A DNA stretch of 64,000 nucleotides, from the NCBI GenBank assembly GCA_032988165.1, contig JANTQF010000010.1, positions 186,001 through 250,000 on the forward strand, in the 5' to 3' direction. A model generated the notes under the pieces. That model was not told where the DNA came from, ran no database searches, and saw nothing but the letters and a program-made list of their open reading frames with translations. Shown piece by piece: positions 10,978 through 21,201 of this stretch. Both the position numbers and the translations under genes were made by a program. The stretch is from Emmonsiellopsis sp. PD_33. Lineage: Eukaryota > Ascomycota > Eurotiomycetes > Onygenales > Ajellomycetaceae. Position 1 is the first letter of the stretch, and every line of letters starts with the position of its first letter.

Positions 10978-13567
10978 TTAGCTTGTACCCTTTTGCCTCT
11001 TACCGCCAATCCTGGGGCTGGGCTTGACCTTGGACGCATTAGGGCCGTTGCCATTAACCTCACCTGGTCCACCCGTATCGTCGACCTCCATTTTAACAGT
11101 GCTTCGGCGGCGTTTGTTGCTTACATTGGGGCTGGTATTGGCACTCGTTCCTTGGCTCCCACTCGTATTAGTTCCAGGTTGGCTTTGTTGGGCGACCATC
11201 GCCACCGGTCCGGGAATACCGGTGTGTGCAGGGCTTGGCGTATGAGTTGGGCCCCCTAGATGAGGAGAGCCCTGGGGCCCTGGCAATCCTAAATGAGCCG
11301 CGGCCGGAGAAGAGAATTGTGTTGGCCCGTTAAGACTGGGAGTACGCTGGCCGGGAGCTTGTTGAGTTCCAGGGGGGCCCGGAGGGAGACCATAGTTTTG
11401 GGCGCTGCTGGCCATACTCGCAGCAAGCTGTCGAAGGGCTTCTTGTGGCGATAGGTGCGGATTAGCTAAAGAAAATTGAAATAGAGGCTGCATCTGAAAA
11501 AGGGTCTCGGCGACCTAATCATAGATTAAAGCGATGTTAGGAACAGTAGATTTATAGGAGTGAATTGGGTGAGCTTAGCGTACCTCTAAAAATCTCATCA
11601 CCTCAGTCGGAACTCCGTTTTCTGTAACCATCGACTCGGGTATAGAAATCTGAGGCGCAGCTGGCTGTTTTTGCTGCGCTCTCTTGGTTGCACCTTTGCC
11701 AACTTTCGGGCTCTGTTTTGTGTCCGGAGATCCGATGATGTTTAACTTGTTGCGAGGAACGTACTCCGTGTGTTGAGTAGTAACGAGATCCAATTGGTCG
11801 ATTTTACCTTGAATATCGAATAACGCCCGTAGCCTACCATTGGAAACGAGCTGCCATCAAAGTCAATAAAAAGAGATGCTAGACAATGCCTGGGAGGATG
11901 TTACTAACCTGACAATCATTGGTAAACCAGTAGATAAAGCTTGATCTGTTACATTCAACGGATTGGGCGCCGTTTCCCAACTCTTTTTCTTGAGCATTTT
12001 CAATAATCATTTGTATCTGTCTCACACCGCTGTTGAACTGGGTATAATAGTACCGGGGAAGCGCAGGCGTGGGAATCTCGAACTGTTTCTGGCCTCCGTG
12101 TTCACTCCAAATACCTAGTCGGAAAGACCCAGTCGGCGAAAAAAATTGATCCACGAAACGGGTCCAGTAATCCATGCCGGAAGTCATTTGACTCTGCAGG
12201 GACGACGTTGGGTCAGACATGAAGATAAAATCTGGGGCTATGTAAAGAGGAGACTTACAGTGCTTAGAGTTTCCGCAAATTGCATTAATCGAGATATGGC
12301 AGATCTTTTCATTGGGTTTGCCATTCTCTGTGGCATCATCATTGCAGTATGCTGCTGTGCACGAAGCTGGGCTTCTTGCGGAGTCATCTGGTGTGGCTGT
12401 GGAGGCTGTTGCGGAAGTTGGGGTTGGGAATTTGGTACTTGTTGAGGTTGGGGCTGCGGTTGGGTTTGTGCTTGCGACTGCGGACCTTGCTGTGGAGGCG
12501 CTTGAGACGACGGCGTAGGCTGTTGTTGGTTTGATTGTTGCGTTTGTTGCGATGGAGTATTGCCTTGACTTGGGGGCCCTGGTTGTGGATGTGGTGTCAC
12601 ACTCTGGGAATCATGCATAGCCTGAGCTTGCGAACCAGCCCGTTGTTGGGCATTCTGCTGGTTCTGTTGACTTTGCTGGGCTGCCAACTGCATAGCGATA
12701 AATTGTTGCTGCTGTTGGTGGACGTTTTGTGGTTGTCCTTGCTGTCCCTGAGCTTGTAGTTGCTGCTGAAGGTGGAGAGGGAAGTTCGTGGGCCGCATAT
12801 TGGGATTGGAGTGGACAGCTACTTGTCCAGCGTTCATACTTTGAGTCCCATTTGGTAAGGATGAGGGGATTCCGTGTTGCTGCTGTTGCACCTGCGGGGG
12901 TTGCTGTTGGTGCTGATGTTGTTGCTGATTATGGTGTTGTGCCTGGGCCTGTGCTTGCGCCTGGGCCTGGGCCTGCTGCTGTTGAAATAACAACTGCCGT
13001 TGTCTGAGTTGTTGCTGCTGGATGAGTTGAGGGTTAACTATAAAGCGGACCGGAATTAGCACCAATTTTTCAACCAGTAGATCTTGCGGAAAAAGCGCGG
13101 CTACAATAGAAAACCGCAGGGCAAACACGATGGCAGCACTTCCAATGGCGCGAAGCCACCAATTCAATCTGCTGGTTGGAAGGGACAAGGTAGGGAAACC
13201 GGGGTATGTGGGCAACGAGCAATGACGCGAATATATAGAAGGGAGGCTTACAATTTTGTCCCATTTGTTGTTGATACATCTGATGCGCGGCGGGGTTAAG
13301 ATGGGACATGGCATGCGCACTCGGACCTGGTCCGCCAGGACCAGTGGTACCTGTTACGGGCGGCATTCCGCCAACCATCGGAGGTCCCTGGGTCACCTGA
13401 GGACCCCCTGGTGCAGACACACCAGGATGCATTTGCTGAACCATGCCCGCACCCGGAGGTTGTCCAGCCAGATGCGCAGCGTTTGGGTGGGCCATGGCAT
13501 GGCCGGGCGGCATTACGTGGTGAGCCATGCCGCCTTGATGGGCAGGATATGGCTGCGCCATCATCAT
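10978..13567 (-). CDS. ptaB: PtaB-like LIM-binding-domain (LDB) transcriptional co-regulator
   Basis: Spliced: 13567-13252, 13037-12259, 12193-11909, 11850-11584 and 11514-10978, giving 727 aa; every junction keeps frame and has GT/AG borders. The first about 360 residues are low complexity: His/Met/Pro/Gly-rich, then very Gln-rich with an (AQ)n run. The folded part is the LIM-binding domain (about 355-470), with AISRLMQFAETLS, MDYWTRFVDQFFSPTGSFRLGIW, RYYYTQFNSGVRQIQMIIE and FIYWFTNDCQ. The tail is Ser/Pro-rich with a basic SNKRRRS motif that may be a nuclear signal. PtaB of Aspergillus fumigatus partners SomA to control adhesion, biofilm and conidiation; the yeast counterpart is Mfg1 of the Flo8/Mss11 complex. 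Confidence 0.9.
12340..13030 (-). repeat. CAG/CAA glutamine-rich low-complexity tract in ptaB
   Basis: The minus strand encodes long Gln-rich stretches, including a GCCCAG-type hexamer array (about 12940-12975) translated as alternating Ala-Gln. Such tracts often differ in length between strains. Confidence 0.75.
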
Positions 13568-15174
13568 CGCCGTCGGCCGAAGTCACCGCTTTCGGGACTC
13601 CAGAAAAGGCTACCGGAATGCGGGAGACCCAAGCTGGCTTCGACTTCCAATATGGGGACCAGAAAGGGAGGAGGTTGATGGGTAGGGTTCGACTCAAGAC
13701 GCGACTGGAACGCCACGGTTGGTCGGTCGATGGTCGAGAAGTCGCGCAATTTGGACCATGAGAGAGAGTTCCTGCAGACTCGGGCTCCAGAGCAAGACGC
13801 TTATCTGCTCGCGCGGTCAGCCAGGGAATCGCGGTGAGCAGAGGATGAGCAAGTGGACAGTTGGGTCGGAAGTGGAGGGGCAGAGATCGGGGGGGGCTGG
13901 GAGTCACCTTTTGCAGCTGGAGCAGCGGGAGACGGGGACCAGCCGGCAGCGCGCACAAGGACCTCGCTGAGCCCGGGGATAGCAGATCGAGAGGCGCGGA
14001 GAGCGAGGGTGTCGGCGTCAGGACGAGCGCATGTTGAGGCTTCGTCCCCAAGAGGAAATGGACGGGGCGTCGTGATGGCCGGCGCTAGGCCGCTTGCGGT
14101 AAGCGCGTCACGTGAGCCTCGCTTGGCGCTGCGGCTCTCGGGGTCGCTTAATTTAGCGGGATTTGCGTTTTTCCGGCCCGATATTTAAGCGGGCGCAGCG
14201 GGCTTTCTCTTCTTTTTTTTCTTTCCGCACCACAACTTCCGGCTGGATGTCAACACGGCATGGCAGCGACAGGTTCTGCTGCCGCTACATGATGATGAAG
14301 ATGATGAGACTGTCGATGCTTCCATGTCCAACTGATTACTACCAGCAGCCACTCTCCCTTTAGTGCTGGTCAGCTCCAGGTTAGTGCTGCATTCTGTTTT
14401 TCGCCTCTGTTCCCATCTCAAGATGACAACCATACTCAATACTTCTTTCACTTCCTGAATCGACCTTGAAGAGATATTCGGGCCCTCCCTCTCCGGTTGG
14501 CCTGCTACTTGCCAGTACATTTTGTCTGACTACATTCGACATCTCGAGGCTGATTGTTCTGCATCGGTTACCTTGACTGGATCCGCTAACATTGGCTGTT
14601 TAGGTCTGCCAATATACAATTCGCCCACAGCTGCCGGTAGCTCATCTCTGCCTTCGCATAGACAAAACTAATGTAAGCCATATTTTTGTGTGCTTTGTGT
14701 CTCCCCTTTATATGATGAAAATTTTTCCTACATTCGCAGTTTCCACGCTAGCCGTCGCATGAACCTATTAAGTCGACGTGTCGTTGAGCGCAACAATATG
14801 CCTAACCTTGGATGTCTGATTCACACACACCTGCAACCATATGTTTTTGAATGTTTAGTCTCGGGCATTGGCTGATATTCTCTCAGATTTAGGACTCTCC
14901 GATTGACCGGTTGATTCATTCCCTGTAGTAGAGGCATAGTAGAGGCATAGTTGCGGGAGATCTTAGACAGCAGTGACAGATAGACCAGAAATTCAATGCC
15001 TACTTTTTGCAATACCCTATTCTCTCCTTTGTTCGTCCATAGTCGCCCTGTAGAAGCCAGATAAATAAATAAGTAAAGCCTGCAGCTTCTTCGCGCAGAT
15101 CCGGATCAACGATAGTCCGGCTGCGTTCTTGGTCTGTCCCGCCGGCCGCAGCCTCAATTTGCGAATTCCAAGAT
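13568..15174. other. Divergent upstream region of ptaB and the AAA ATPase gene
   Basis: 1.6 kb with no credible protein gene. A TCACGTGA palindrome lies at 14108-14115 inside GCGTCACGTGAGCC. A T-rich pyrimidine tract is at 14205-14225, and a 13-bp direct repeat (agtagaggcatag) sits near 14925-14951. Long 5' leaders are usual for fungal developmental regulators, so part of this is probably ptaB leader and promoter. Confidence 0.45.
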
Positions 15175-18100
15175 ATGCTCGACCATCAACCTCGATCCTC
15201 AACTGCTCCTTGCACGACAATTGCTCGACACGCGCTGAGAGCTCAGAAACCGCTCGTTACCCGTTATCTCGAGCCATCCTGCATCCGAGCCGCATGTTCC
15301 TTTCAGCGTCCCTCCCTCCACTCTACCGCTAAACCCGGTGGGCAGCGGCTCCAACCACAGCCCTGCATGCCGTCGTCAATCCCATGCCGGCTGCTCTCAG
15401 TCCATCAAACATATCTGCGCGCCCCATGCCGCTTCATTGGCCGTCGTCGATTCCCATTTCCCGTTCGCTCCTTTCACATATCTCCGCCCTCTCGTATAGA
15501 CCCTCGCGATCCCCCTTCCTTCGATCCTACGCTTAATAATAGCCAGCCGAATAAGCAGACTAGCCCCGATGGACAGTCTACCCCGAAGGACCACGCGGTG
15601 AATGAGGAGGCTGCAACCACGCCGGAAAAGCTGTCGCGTAAGGAACCCGGACCCTATGGATCTGCTGTTCGCCGTGCGACGAGGCACAGGAAACCCAGGG
15701 AGCAAGCTGCAATTGTCGCCACGATTCCGGAATGGTTTCGCGAGCGGAATGTCGTAGCTCAAGATACTACTATCCAGGTTACGGGCCAGCCGAGCCGTGG
15801 CGTGGAAGTTGAAACTTTGACGCCGGATGTTGAAGCACTGATTGGCAAGGTTGCACAAGGTGGCGACGGCGGGGATAACGATGGCTCTGGAAGCCCATCT
15901 TCTACCCCAGAGAGCCGTTACCGCCTAAGCCACGCTGTTTGGCAGGAACTATGCGCGTCTGCTAGAGCGGGATTAAACCTCCCTGTGTCTCGATACATTG
16001 ATGAGCCTTCGGCGACTAGGTCGCATATGGTCCTTCACTATCCCGGAGAGGGGGGAATTCTTTTCCTCGACGCGATCGTCAAGAAATTAGCCACAGACCT
16101 CAAGACGAACCTCGTGACGTTAAACGCGCAAGATATTGCTGAGTTATACGCAGAGCAGGGTCAAGATGATTCGGGGACCCCTAGCCCAATCCAGACCATG
16201 GGTTATGAGGTTTACCGCCCCCGCAAAGGATTGTCTTCGAGGGAAGTTGAGGAAGACGTTGAAGAGGGCGAGGAGGAGGAAGCTGGGGCTGGTGAGGATG
16301 AAGATCCTGATATGATGTCTAACCGACGACAGGACCGTGAAATGCCCCGTACTATTCGCCTTCCAGCCGGGTCTTCAATATTTGATAACCTTTTTTCAGG
16401 AGCAAGAAGCTCTGTTGGTGTCGCAAAAGTTTTCATTCCCCGTAACCACCGACAAGACTCGGAGGCCAAAGAGGAGCTCCGATGTCTGCGTATCGCCAAC
16501 GAATTGCTCTCCGTTCCGCACAAGAAGCAAAAGCAACTGCCTGTGGTGGACAACGAGACCGCGTCGGCTGACGTGCCGGTGCCTGATGCAATCCCGTCCA
16601 CCTCCAAACCAGACCTGATCATTCAGATTCAAGACTACAGAGATATTCAGAATTCCCGCAGCGGTGCGATCTTCCTATCTCTTCTTCATAGGGCTGTTCA
16701 GTCCAGGAGAAAGGAGGGACAGAAAGTTATCATCATTGGCACAGTGTCGGCGAAAAAGCCGGAATACCCACTTGGAAAGTCGTACCCAAAACTTGTACAA
16801 AGAGACTTCAGCGATGACTTCGCCCGGACGATAGTCGTCACGCCAGCGATGAGCTCGCAGGACGTCGAGAAAGTTTTCACAGAGGATTTGAAGCAAAGAA
16901 CATTTGAGATCAATGTCCGCCATCTGCAAAATATGCTCAGGATCAGATTGAACGACCCCGCGCTCGCCGATGAAAGCATTCTACATGGCCGCACGTGGCC
17001 GCTAGATGAATCTGCCATCCAAAACTCCGGCCTCGATGATGGATACTGGACATTCGACCGTGTGCATCGTGTAGTCACTCTTACCCTCGGAGGTGTAGAA
17101 ACCGCCGGGAAACTTGATCTGCAGCAAATACAGCGCGGCATTGACTTGGTGGAACAGAGCGATCGAGCCAAGGGAGATTGGTTGGCTGAAAAGTACCCTC
17201 GCGCAAAACCCACGCAAACAGAGCCGGACCGCGAGGCCCGTTTGAAGCAGCTGCGGAAGACATGTAACACGCATGAGAAGAAGCTGCTCAACGGCGTAGT
17301 CGACGCTGACAGCATCCGCACGACGTTTGATGATGTCCATGCCCCCAAGGATACCGTCGAGGCCCTCAAAACACTCACCTCCCTCTCACTAATCCGACCC
17401 GACGCCTTTACATACGGTGTCCTTTCTACCGATAAAATACCCGGGCTATTACTCTACGGACCCCCCGGAACGGGTAAAACCATGCTCGCCAAAGCCGTAG
17501 CCCGGCAAAGCGGCGCCACCGTCCTCGAAGTCTCCGGCTCCGAAGTCTACGACATGTACGTCGGCGAGGGAGAGAAGAACGTAAAAGCAATCTTCACATT
17601 AGCCAAGAAACTCAGCCCCTGCGTCGTCTTCATCGACGAGGCAGACGCCATCTTCGGCTCCCGCGTCCAAGCCAGCAGCCGGACCACGCACCGCGAGCTC
17701 ATCAACCAATTCCTCCGCGAATGGGACGGCATGAACGAGCTCTCGGCCTTCATCATGGTGGCCACGAACCGACCCTTCGATCTCGACGATGCCGTCCTCC
17801 GCCGTCTCCCCCGCCGCCTCCTCGTCGACCTCCCGACCGAAAAGGACCGCCTCTCCATCCTCAAGATCCACCTTAAGGAAGAACAGGTCGATGCCTCCGT
17901 CGACCTCGCCGAGCTCGCCAGCCGCACACCGCTCTACTCTGGCTCCGACCTGAAAAACATGTGCGTGGCCGCTGCGCTTGCCTGCGTACGCGAAGAGAAC
18001 GAGCTCGCTTCCCAACACAAGGGGGAGGAACCGTACAAGCATGCGGAGCGCCGCACGCTGACGAAGGAGCATTTTGAGAAGGCGATGGAAGAGATTAGCG

Positions 18101-18258
18101 CGTCGATTAGTGAGGATATGTCCTCGCTGTCGGCGATTAAGAAGTTTGACGAGAAATATGGCGATCGCAAGGGACGACGGAAGAAGAGTGCCGGTTGGGG
18201 GTTTTCAGCTCCCGGTGCGGCCGAGAAGGTCACGGAAACTGGGCGGGTGAGGAATTGA
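15175..18258 (+). CDS. Large AAA ATPase, probably mitochondrial (Msp1/ATAD1-like AAA module)
   Basis: A single exon of 1027 aa. The first about 100 residues are rich in Arg, Ser and Ala with almost no acids (ATRY-type and GRRRFPFPVRSFHISPP stretches), a good mitochondrial presequence. A long regulatory middle contains an acidic run (EEDVEEGEEEEAGAGEDEDP). The single AAA module starts near residue 755: Walker A GPPGTGKT at about 762-769, Walker B VVFIDEADAIF near 817, sensor/second region of homology NRPFDLDDAVLRRLPRRL, and a C-terminal helical lid with SGSDLKNMCVAAAL. It belongs to the meiotic-clade AAA group (Msp1, spastin, katanin); the substrate is unknown. An alternative downstream start cannot be excluded. 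Confidence 0.85.
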   Translation: MLDHQPRSSTAPCTTIARHALRAQKPLVTRYLEPSCIRAACSFQRPSLHSTAKPGGQRLQPQPCMPSSIPCRLLSVHQTYLRAPCRFIGRRRFPFPVRSFHISPPSRIDPRDPPSFDPTLNNSQPNKQTSPDGQSTPKDHAVNEEAATTPEKLSRKEPGPYGSAVRRATRHRKPREQAAIVATIPEWFRERNVVAQDTTIQVTGQPSRGVEVETLTPDVEALIGKVAQGGDGGDNDGSGSPSSTPESRYRLSHAVWQELCASARAGLNLPVSRYIDEPSATRSHMVLHYPGEGGILFLDAIVKKLATDLKTNLVTLNAQDIAELYAEQGQDDSGTPSPIQTMGYEVYRPRKGLSSREVEEDVEEGEEEEAGAGEDEDPDMMSNRRQDREMPRTIRLPAGSSIFDNLFSGARSSVGVAKVFIPRNHRQDSEAKEELRCLRIANELLSVPHKKQKQLPVVDNETASADVPVPDAIPSTSKPDLIIQIQDYRDIQNSRSGAIFLSLLHRAVQSRRKEGQKVIIIGTVSAKKPEYPLGKSYPKLVQRDFSDDFARTIVVTPAMSSQDVEKVFTEDLKQRTFEINVRHLQNMLRIRLNDPALADESILHGRTWPLDESAIQNSGLDDGYWTFDRVHRVVTLTLGGVETAGKLDLQQIQRGIDLVEQSDRAKGDWLAEKYPRAKPTQTEPDREARLKQLRKTCNTHEKKLLNGVVDADSIRTTFDDVHAPKDTVEALKTLTSLSLIRPDAFTYGVLSTDKIPGLLLYGPPGTGKTMLAKAVARQSGATVLEVSGSEVYDMYVGEGEKNVKAIFTLAKKLSPCVVFIDEADAIFGSRVQASSRTTHRELINQFLREWDGMNELSAFIMVATNRPFDLDDAVLRRLPRRLLVDLPTEKDRLSILKIHLKEEQVDASVDLAELASRTPLYSGSDLKNMCVAAALACVREENELASQHKGEEPYKHAERRTLTKEHFEKAMEEISASISEDMSSLSAIKKFDEKYGDRKGRRKKSAGWGFSAPGAAEKVTETGRVRN

Positions 18259-19031
18259 GATTCCTGCCTGGGTGATAGTTGGGGACAAGGATAGACAGGG
18301 AAGGGCGCAAGGGATGGATATAAGGGGATAATTTTGTCTTGGGAATCCCTCTCTGTTTTATTTTATTCTTTTTTTTTGTTCTACTCTTTTTTGAACACTC
18401 GGCATCGGGATCGGGCTTTTGTTTATTTTATTTTCTGTTTCCAGGTGCAGGCAGGGGATTTTGCATCATCATCATCGTCATATAGAAGAAACCCCCTTTT
18501 TTCATTTTTTTGTAACATTAATGATAGACATGTAGCTAAAACTGTACTTTTAGGATAAAATAGAGATGAATGGCGTTGATTTCGAGTTTATTTCTCAATC
18601 CCTAGTTTTTTAAATCGGATATTTCTTCATTCTCTATTTCTTGATGTCCATTTCCCCCTTTTTTGATATGTCGGTCAGGCGACTCGCCGAGTCACGTGCG
18701 CCCGCGGTATTTTGCGGGGAAACTTCTCTGACAAAAAAAAAGATCGAACAGGAGATATTTATTTAATCGACAGGCTGGCTTTGACGACAAGAAACCTCAC
18801 GATACGAACTCCGAACAGTCAGCGGATTTCTCCTCGATAGCTTTACGCTCCGTGACGCGATTCAGAACTGCGCAAAACACATCGCATAGTACACCACCAA
18901 GCTGCCTCACACCGCAGCGCGCCTCCCCGCCTCTCGTATATTCTCAACACAGATCAAACAAAGCCTCAACCCCCCCTCATGTCCCTTCTATACAAATAAC
19001 ACCCACTTGTCCATCCCACTCCGCACAAGAA
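18259..19031 (+). promoter_or_regulatory. AAA ATPase terminator and promoter of the next gene
   Basis: Contains T-rich tracts (18340-18390, 18495-18520) typical of a 3' UTR, then TCACGTG at 18692-18698, 334 bp before the next ATG. No ORF of note. Confidence 0.45.
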
Positions 19032-20438
19032 ATGGACATATCCCAACCTCCCGCCTCCCCCTCCTCCCACCCCCACCCCCACCCCTCCACCGTCTTCGCA
19101 TCCCTCCACCGCAAATCTCGCAGCATAGCACACACCCCCTCCCCCCCCTCCCCCTCCCCCTCCACCTCCACCGCCACTACTGAGGCCCTTGACACGCGCG
19201 AAGCCGCCATCCGCTCCGCAAAGCGCTACCTCCTCACCCTCATCCGCGACGACTGGTCGTTTGACCGGCACTCGTTCCCGCTCGCGGTCGCGCGGTCGGC
19301 GCGGAAGAGGCAGTTTCCGACCTATCTAGATCCGGATGGCGAGGTGAGGGTGCGAGAGGTGTGTGGGTGGCGGGAGAGGGAGGTGGATAGTTCGTGCGAG
19401 GAGGGCGGTGGCGGGGTGTTGGGGGTTGGGCAGAGGGTTACGAGCAGGACGCCGGATCCGTATCGGTTTGAGTCGCCGGATGCGGTGGAGGAGAGTGTGG
19501 TTGAGAGGAGGGCGAGGAGGAGGAGGGCGGTGAGGGAGGAGATGGGGTGGAATGAGGGGTTGAGGGTTTGGGTGGAGAGGAGGGATGCGTGGACGGGGGC
19601 GAGGGCGAAGGGGGGGGTGGATGGGGATGCGGATGGGGATGGGGATGGGGATGTGCAGATGGTTTCTGAAGATTCTGAACCAGCGCAGGGATTGGATGAG
19701 ATGCAGGAACCGCAAGATACCTCGAGACCGACATCTTCTTCCTCCGTCAAGGTTCCCCCCGGCGTCGCGATTGATATCCCAAACGCCAACGCCAACGCCA
19801 ACACTACAACCCCTTCCCGCGGGCTCCTCGAGGCCCCTCACAGCCCCCAGCCCGACACAAACCCAACCGCCCCGTCCCACACCCCGCATCCTCACCCAGA
19901 TCCAAACCCAAACCCAGACACAGACACAGACACAGACACAGACCCAACCGAACCCCTCGTCCCCCTCGTCACCCCGCTCCTCCCCGCCACCAACCCCATC
20001 CGCGCCTCCATCAAACCCACCCTCTACCCCTCCATCTACAGCAAAGTCGTAATCCAATCCCTCACCCCGGCAATCCCCATCAACCTATCCGACGTCACCA
20101 AAGCCCTCGTCCAGGGCTGGAAGGCAGACGGCGAATGGCCGCCCCGCCCGACCGTTTCGCAGGATGTGCCCGTTGTGAAGAAGCGGGCGGGGAATAATGG
20201 AGCCGTTGGTGGTGCGGGGGGGAGGGGTGCAGGCGGTGGCGGTGGCGGTGCTAGAGGGGAGGCAGGGAAGAGCAGAAGGCTGAGCGGATCTAGTGTCACG
20301 GGGGCAGTGAAGAAGGTGCTTGGCTTTGGGGGGATTCATCCTGGGAAGAGATTTCATATCAGGGGGTCTAGCCATGGGGGTGGGGCGGGGACGGGATCGT
20401 CGCCGCCGGCTGAGCAGAAGGGGGGGTTGGCGGGGTAG
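19032..20438 (+). CDS. Low-complexity conserved-looking fungal protein of unknown function
   Basis: A single exon of 468 aa from the first in-frame ATG; the open frame extends further upstream without one. Two blocks look folded: DTREAAIRSAKRYLLTLIRDDWSFD with FPLAVARSARKRQFPTYLDPDGEVRVREVCGW (about residues 55-115), and IRASIKPTLYPSIYSKVVIQSL with ALVQGWKADGEWPPRP (about 320-375). Between and after them are Pro-, Asn/Ala- and Asp/Thr-repeat stretches and a Gly-rich tail. I do not recognise a named domain. Base composition alternates between C-rich and G-rich blocks along the gene, more strongly than in its neighbours. Confidence 0.6.
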   Translation: MDISQPPASPSSHPHPHPSTVFASLHRKSRSIAHTPSPPSPSPSTSTATTEALDTREAAIRSAKRYLLTLIRDDWSFDRHSFPLAVARSARKRQFPTYLDPDGEVRVREVCGWREREVDSSCEEGGGGVLGVGQRVTSRTPDPYRFESPDAVEESVVERRARRRRAVREEMGWNEGLRVWVERRDAWTGARAKGGVDGDADGDGDGDVQMVSEDSEPAQGLDEMQEPQDTSRPTSSSSVKVPPGVAIDIPNANANANTTTPSRGLLEAPHSPQPDTNPTAPSHTPHPHPDPNPNPDTDTDTDTDPTEPLVPLVTPLLPATNPIRASIKPTLYPSIYSKVVIQSLTPAIPINLSDVTKALVQGWKADGEWPPRPTVSQDVPVVKKRAGNNGAVGGAGGRGAGGGGGGARGEAGKSRRLSGSSVTGAVKKVLGFGGIHPGKRFHIRGSSHGGGAGTGSSPPAEQKGGLAG

Positions 20439-20486
20439 ATAGGGGGGATTTTGGATGACTTTGGAGACGGGTAGAGGGGGGTATTT
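20418..20486 (+). other. Clustered G-runs spanning the stop codon (possible G-quadruplex)
   Basis: On the coding strand, G-runs of seven, four, six and, further on, six bases lie within about 70 nt of the 468-aa gene's stop. The spacing would allow a four-tract G-quadruplex in DNA or RNA. Confidence 0.4.
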
Positions 20487-20571
20487 TGATGTTGTTTATA
20501 ATTTTTCGATGGGTTTGGTGGATGGATGGATGAGCGATTAGCGATTTTTTGCATATGGCCTGACCCCTTTC

Positions 20572-20614
<43 letters not shown>

Positions 20615-21201
20615 TTGATGATGTGAAAGTTGCATATTGCATGATTGCATTGGGTTTGGTGTTTTTCTTCTTCTCTGGATAGGATAGTATCATATATACC
20701 AAGAGCATTTAGTATTATTGGTATTGTGTTTTCGGTCTTGCATGATTGTCTTGCCCTGAGCTGGCTGGGCTGTATAAAACTGGCTGCTTCTGGGAGTATC
20801 TATCCAATTGCTAGCCTGACAGTCAATCGGGGTTTCATTACTCTACAAATTGGTCATGTCCCCATATATATATTTTTGTGACAGGAGTTATAAGAGATAA
20901 AGGAGGGACACTCCAAAAGCCATAAATGCAAGATAATATAGTCTATTAATGTTTATTTACACATATCTCTAGTAATTATTCCTAGTCATGATTCACATCT
21001 CAGAGGTTCATTTCATAATCAATGCAGAGTAGGGAATCGAGCGACAAAAAGTTCAAAAGAGAGAGAGGGAGGCGGGAGAGAGCGCGCAAAAAAGGAAACG
21101 GAAATAAGAAGACAAGAGAAAAGTAAAGCCCCCAATAATCCACAAGCAAAAAGCTCCGTTCATACATGAACCAACCCCCATACGTGCCGCCCCTATCTTT
21201 C
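20439..21201. other. Convergent 3' region between the orphan gene and MUS7
   Basis: Facing stop codons with 763 bp between them. It includes a CTTT microsatellite and A/T-rich sequence; otherwise I see nothing in it. Confidence 0.5.
20572..20616 (+). repeat. (CTTT)n microsatellite
   Basis: About eleven uninterrupted tetranucleotide copies, a pure pyrimidine tract on the + strand, located in a 3' intergenic region. Confidence 0.97.

Noticed and set aside
15397..18233. Several 100-226-codon reverse frames across the AAA ATPase gene
   Set aside because: All lie antisense to a gene with clear Walker motifs and none resembles a protein family.
19326..20057. 243-codon reverse frame antisense to the orphan gene
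   Set aside because: It consists of Val/Gly and Pro/His repeats produced by reading the repeats of the sense gene backwards.
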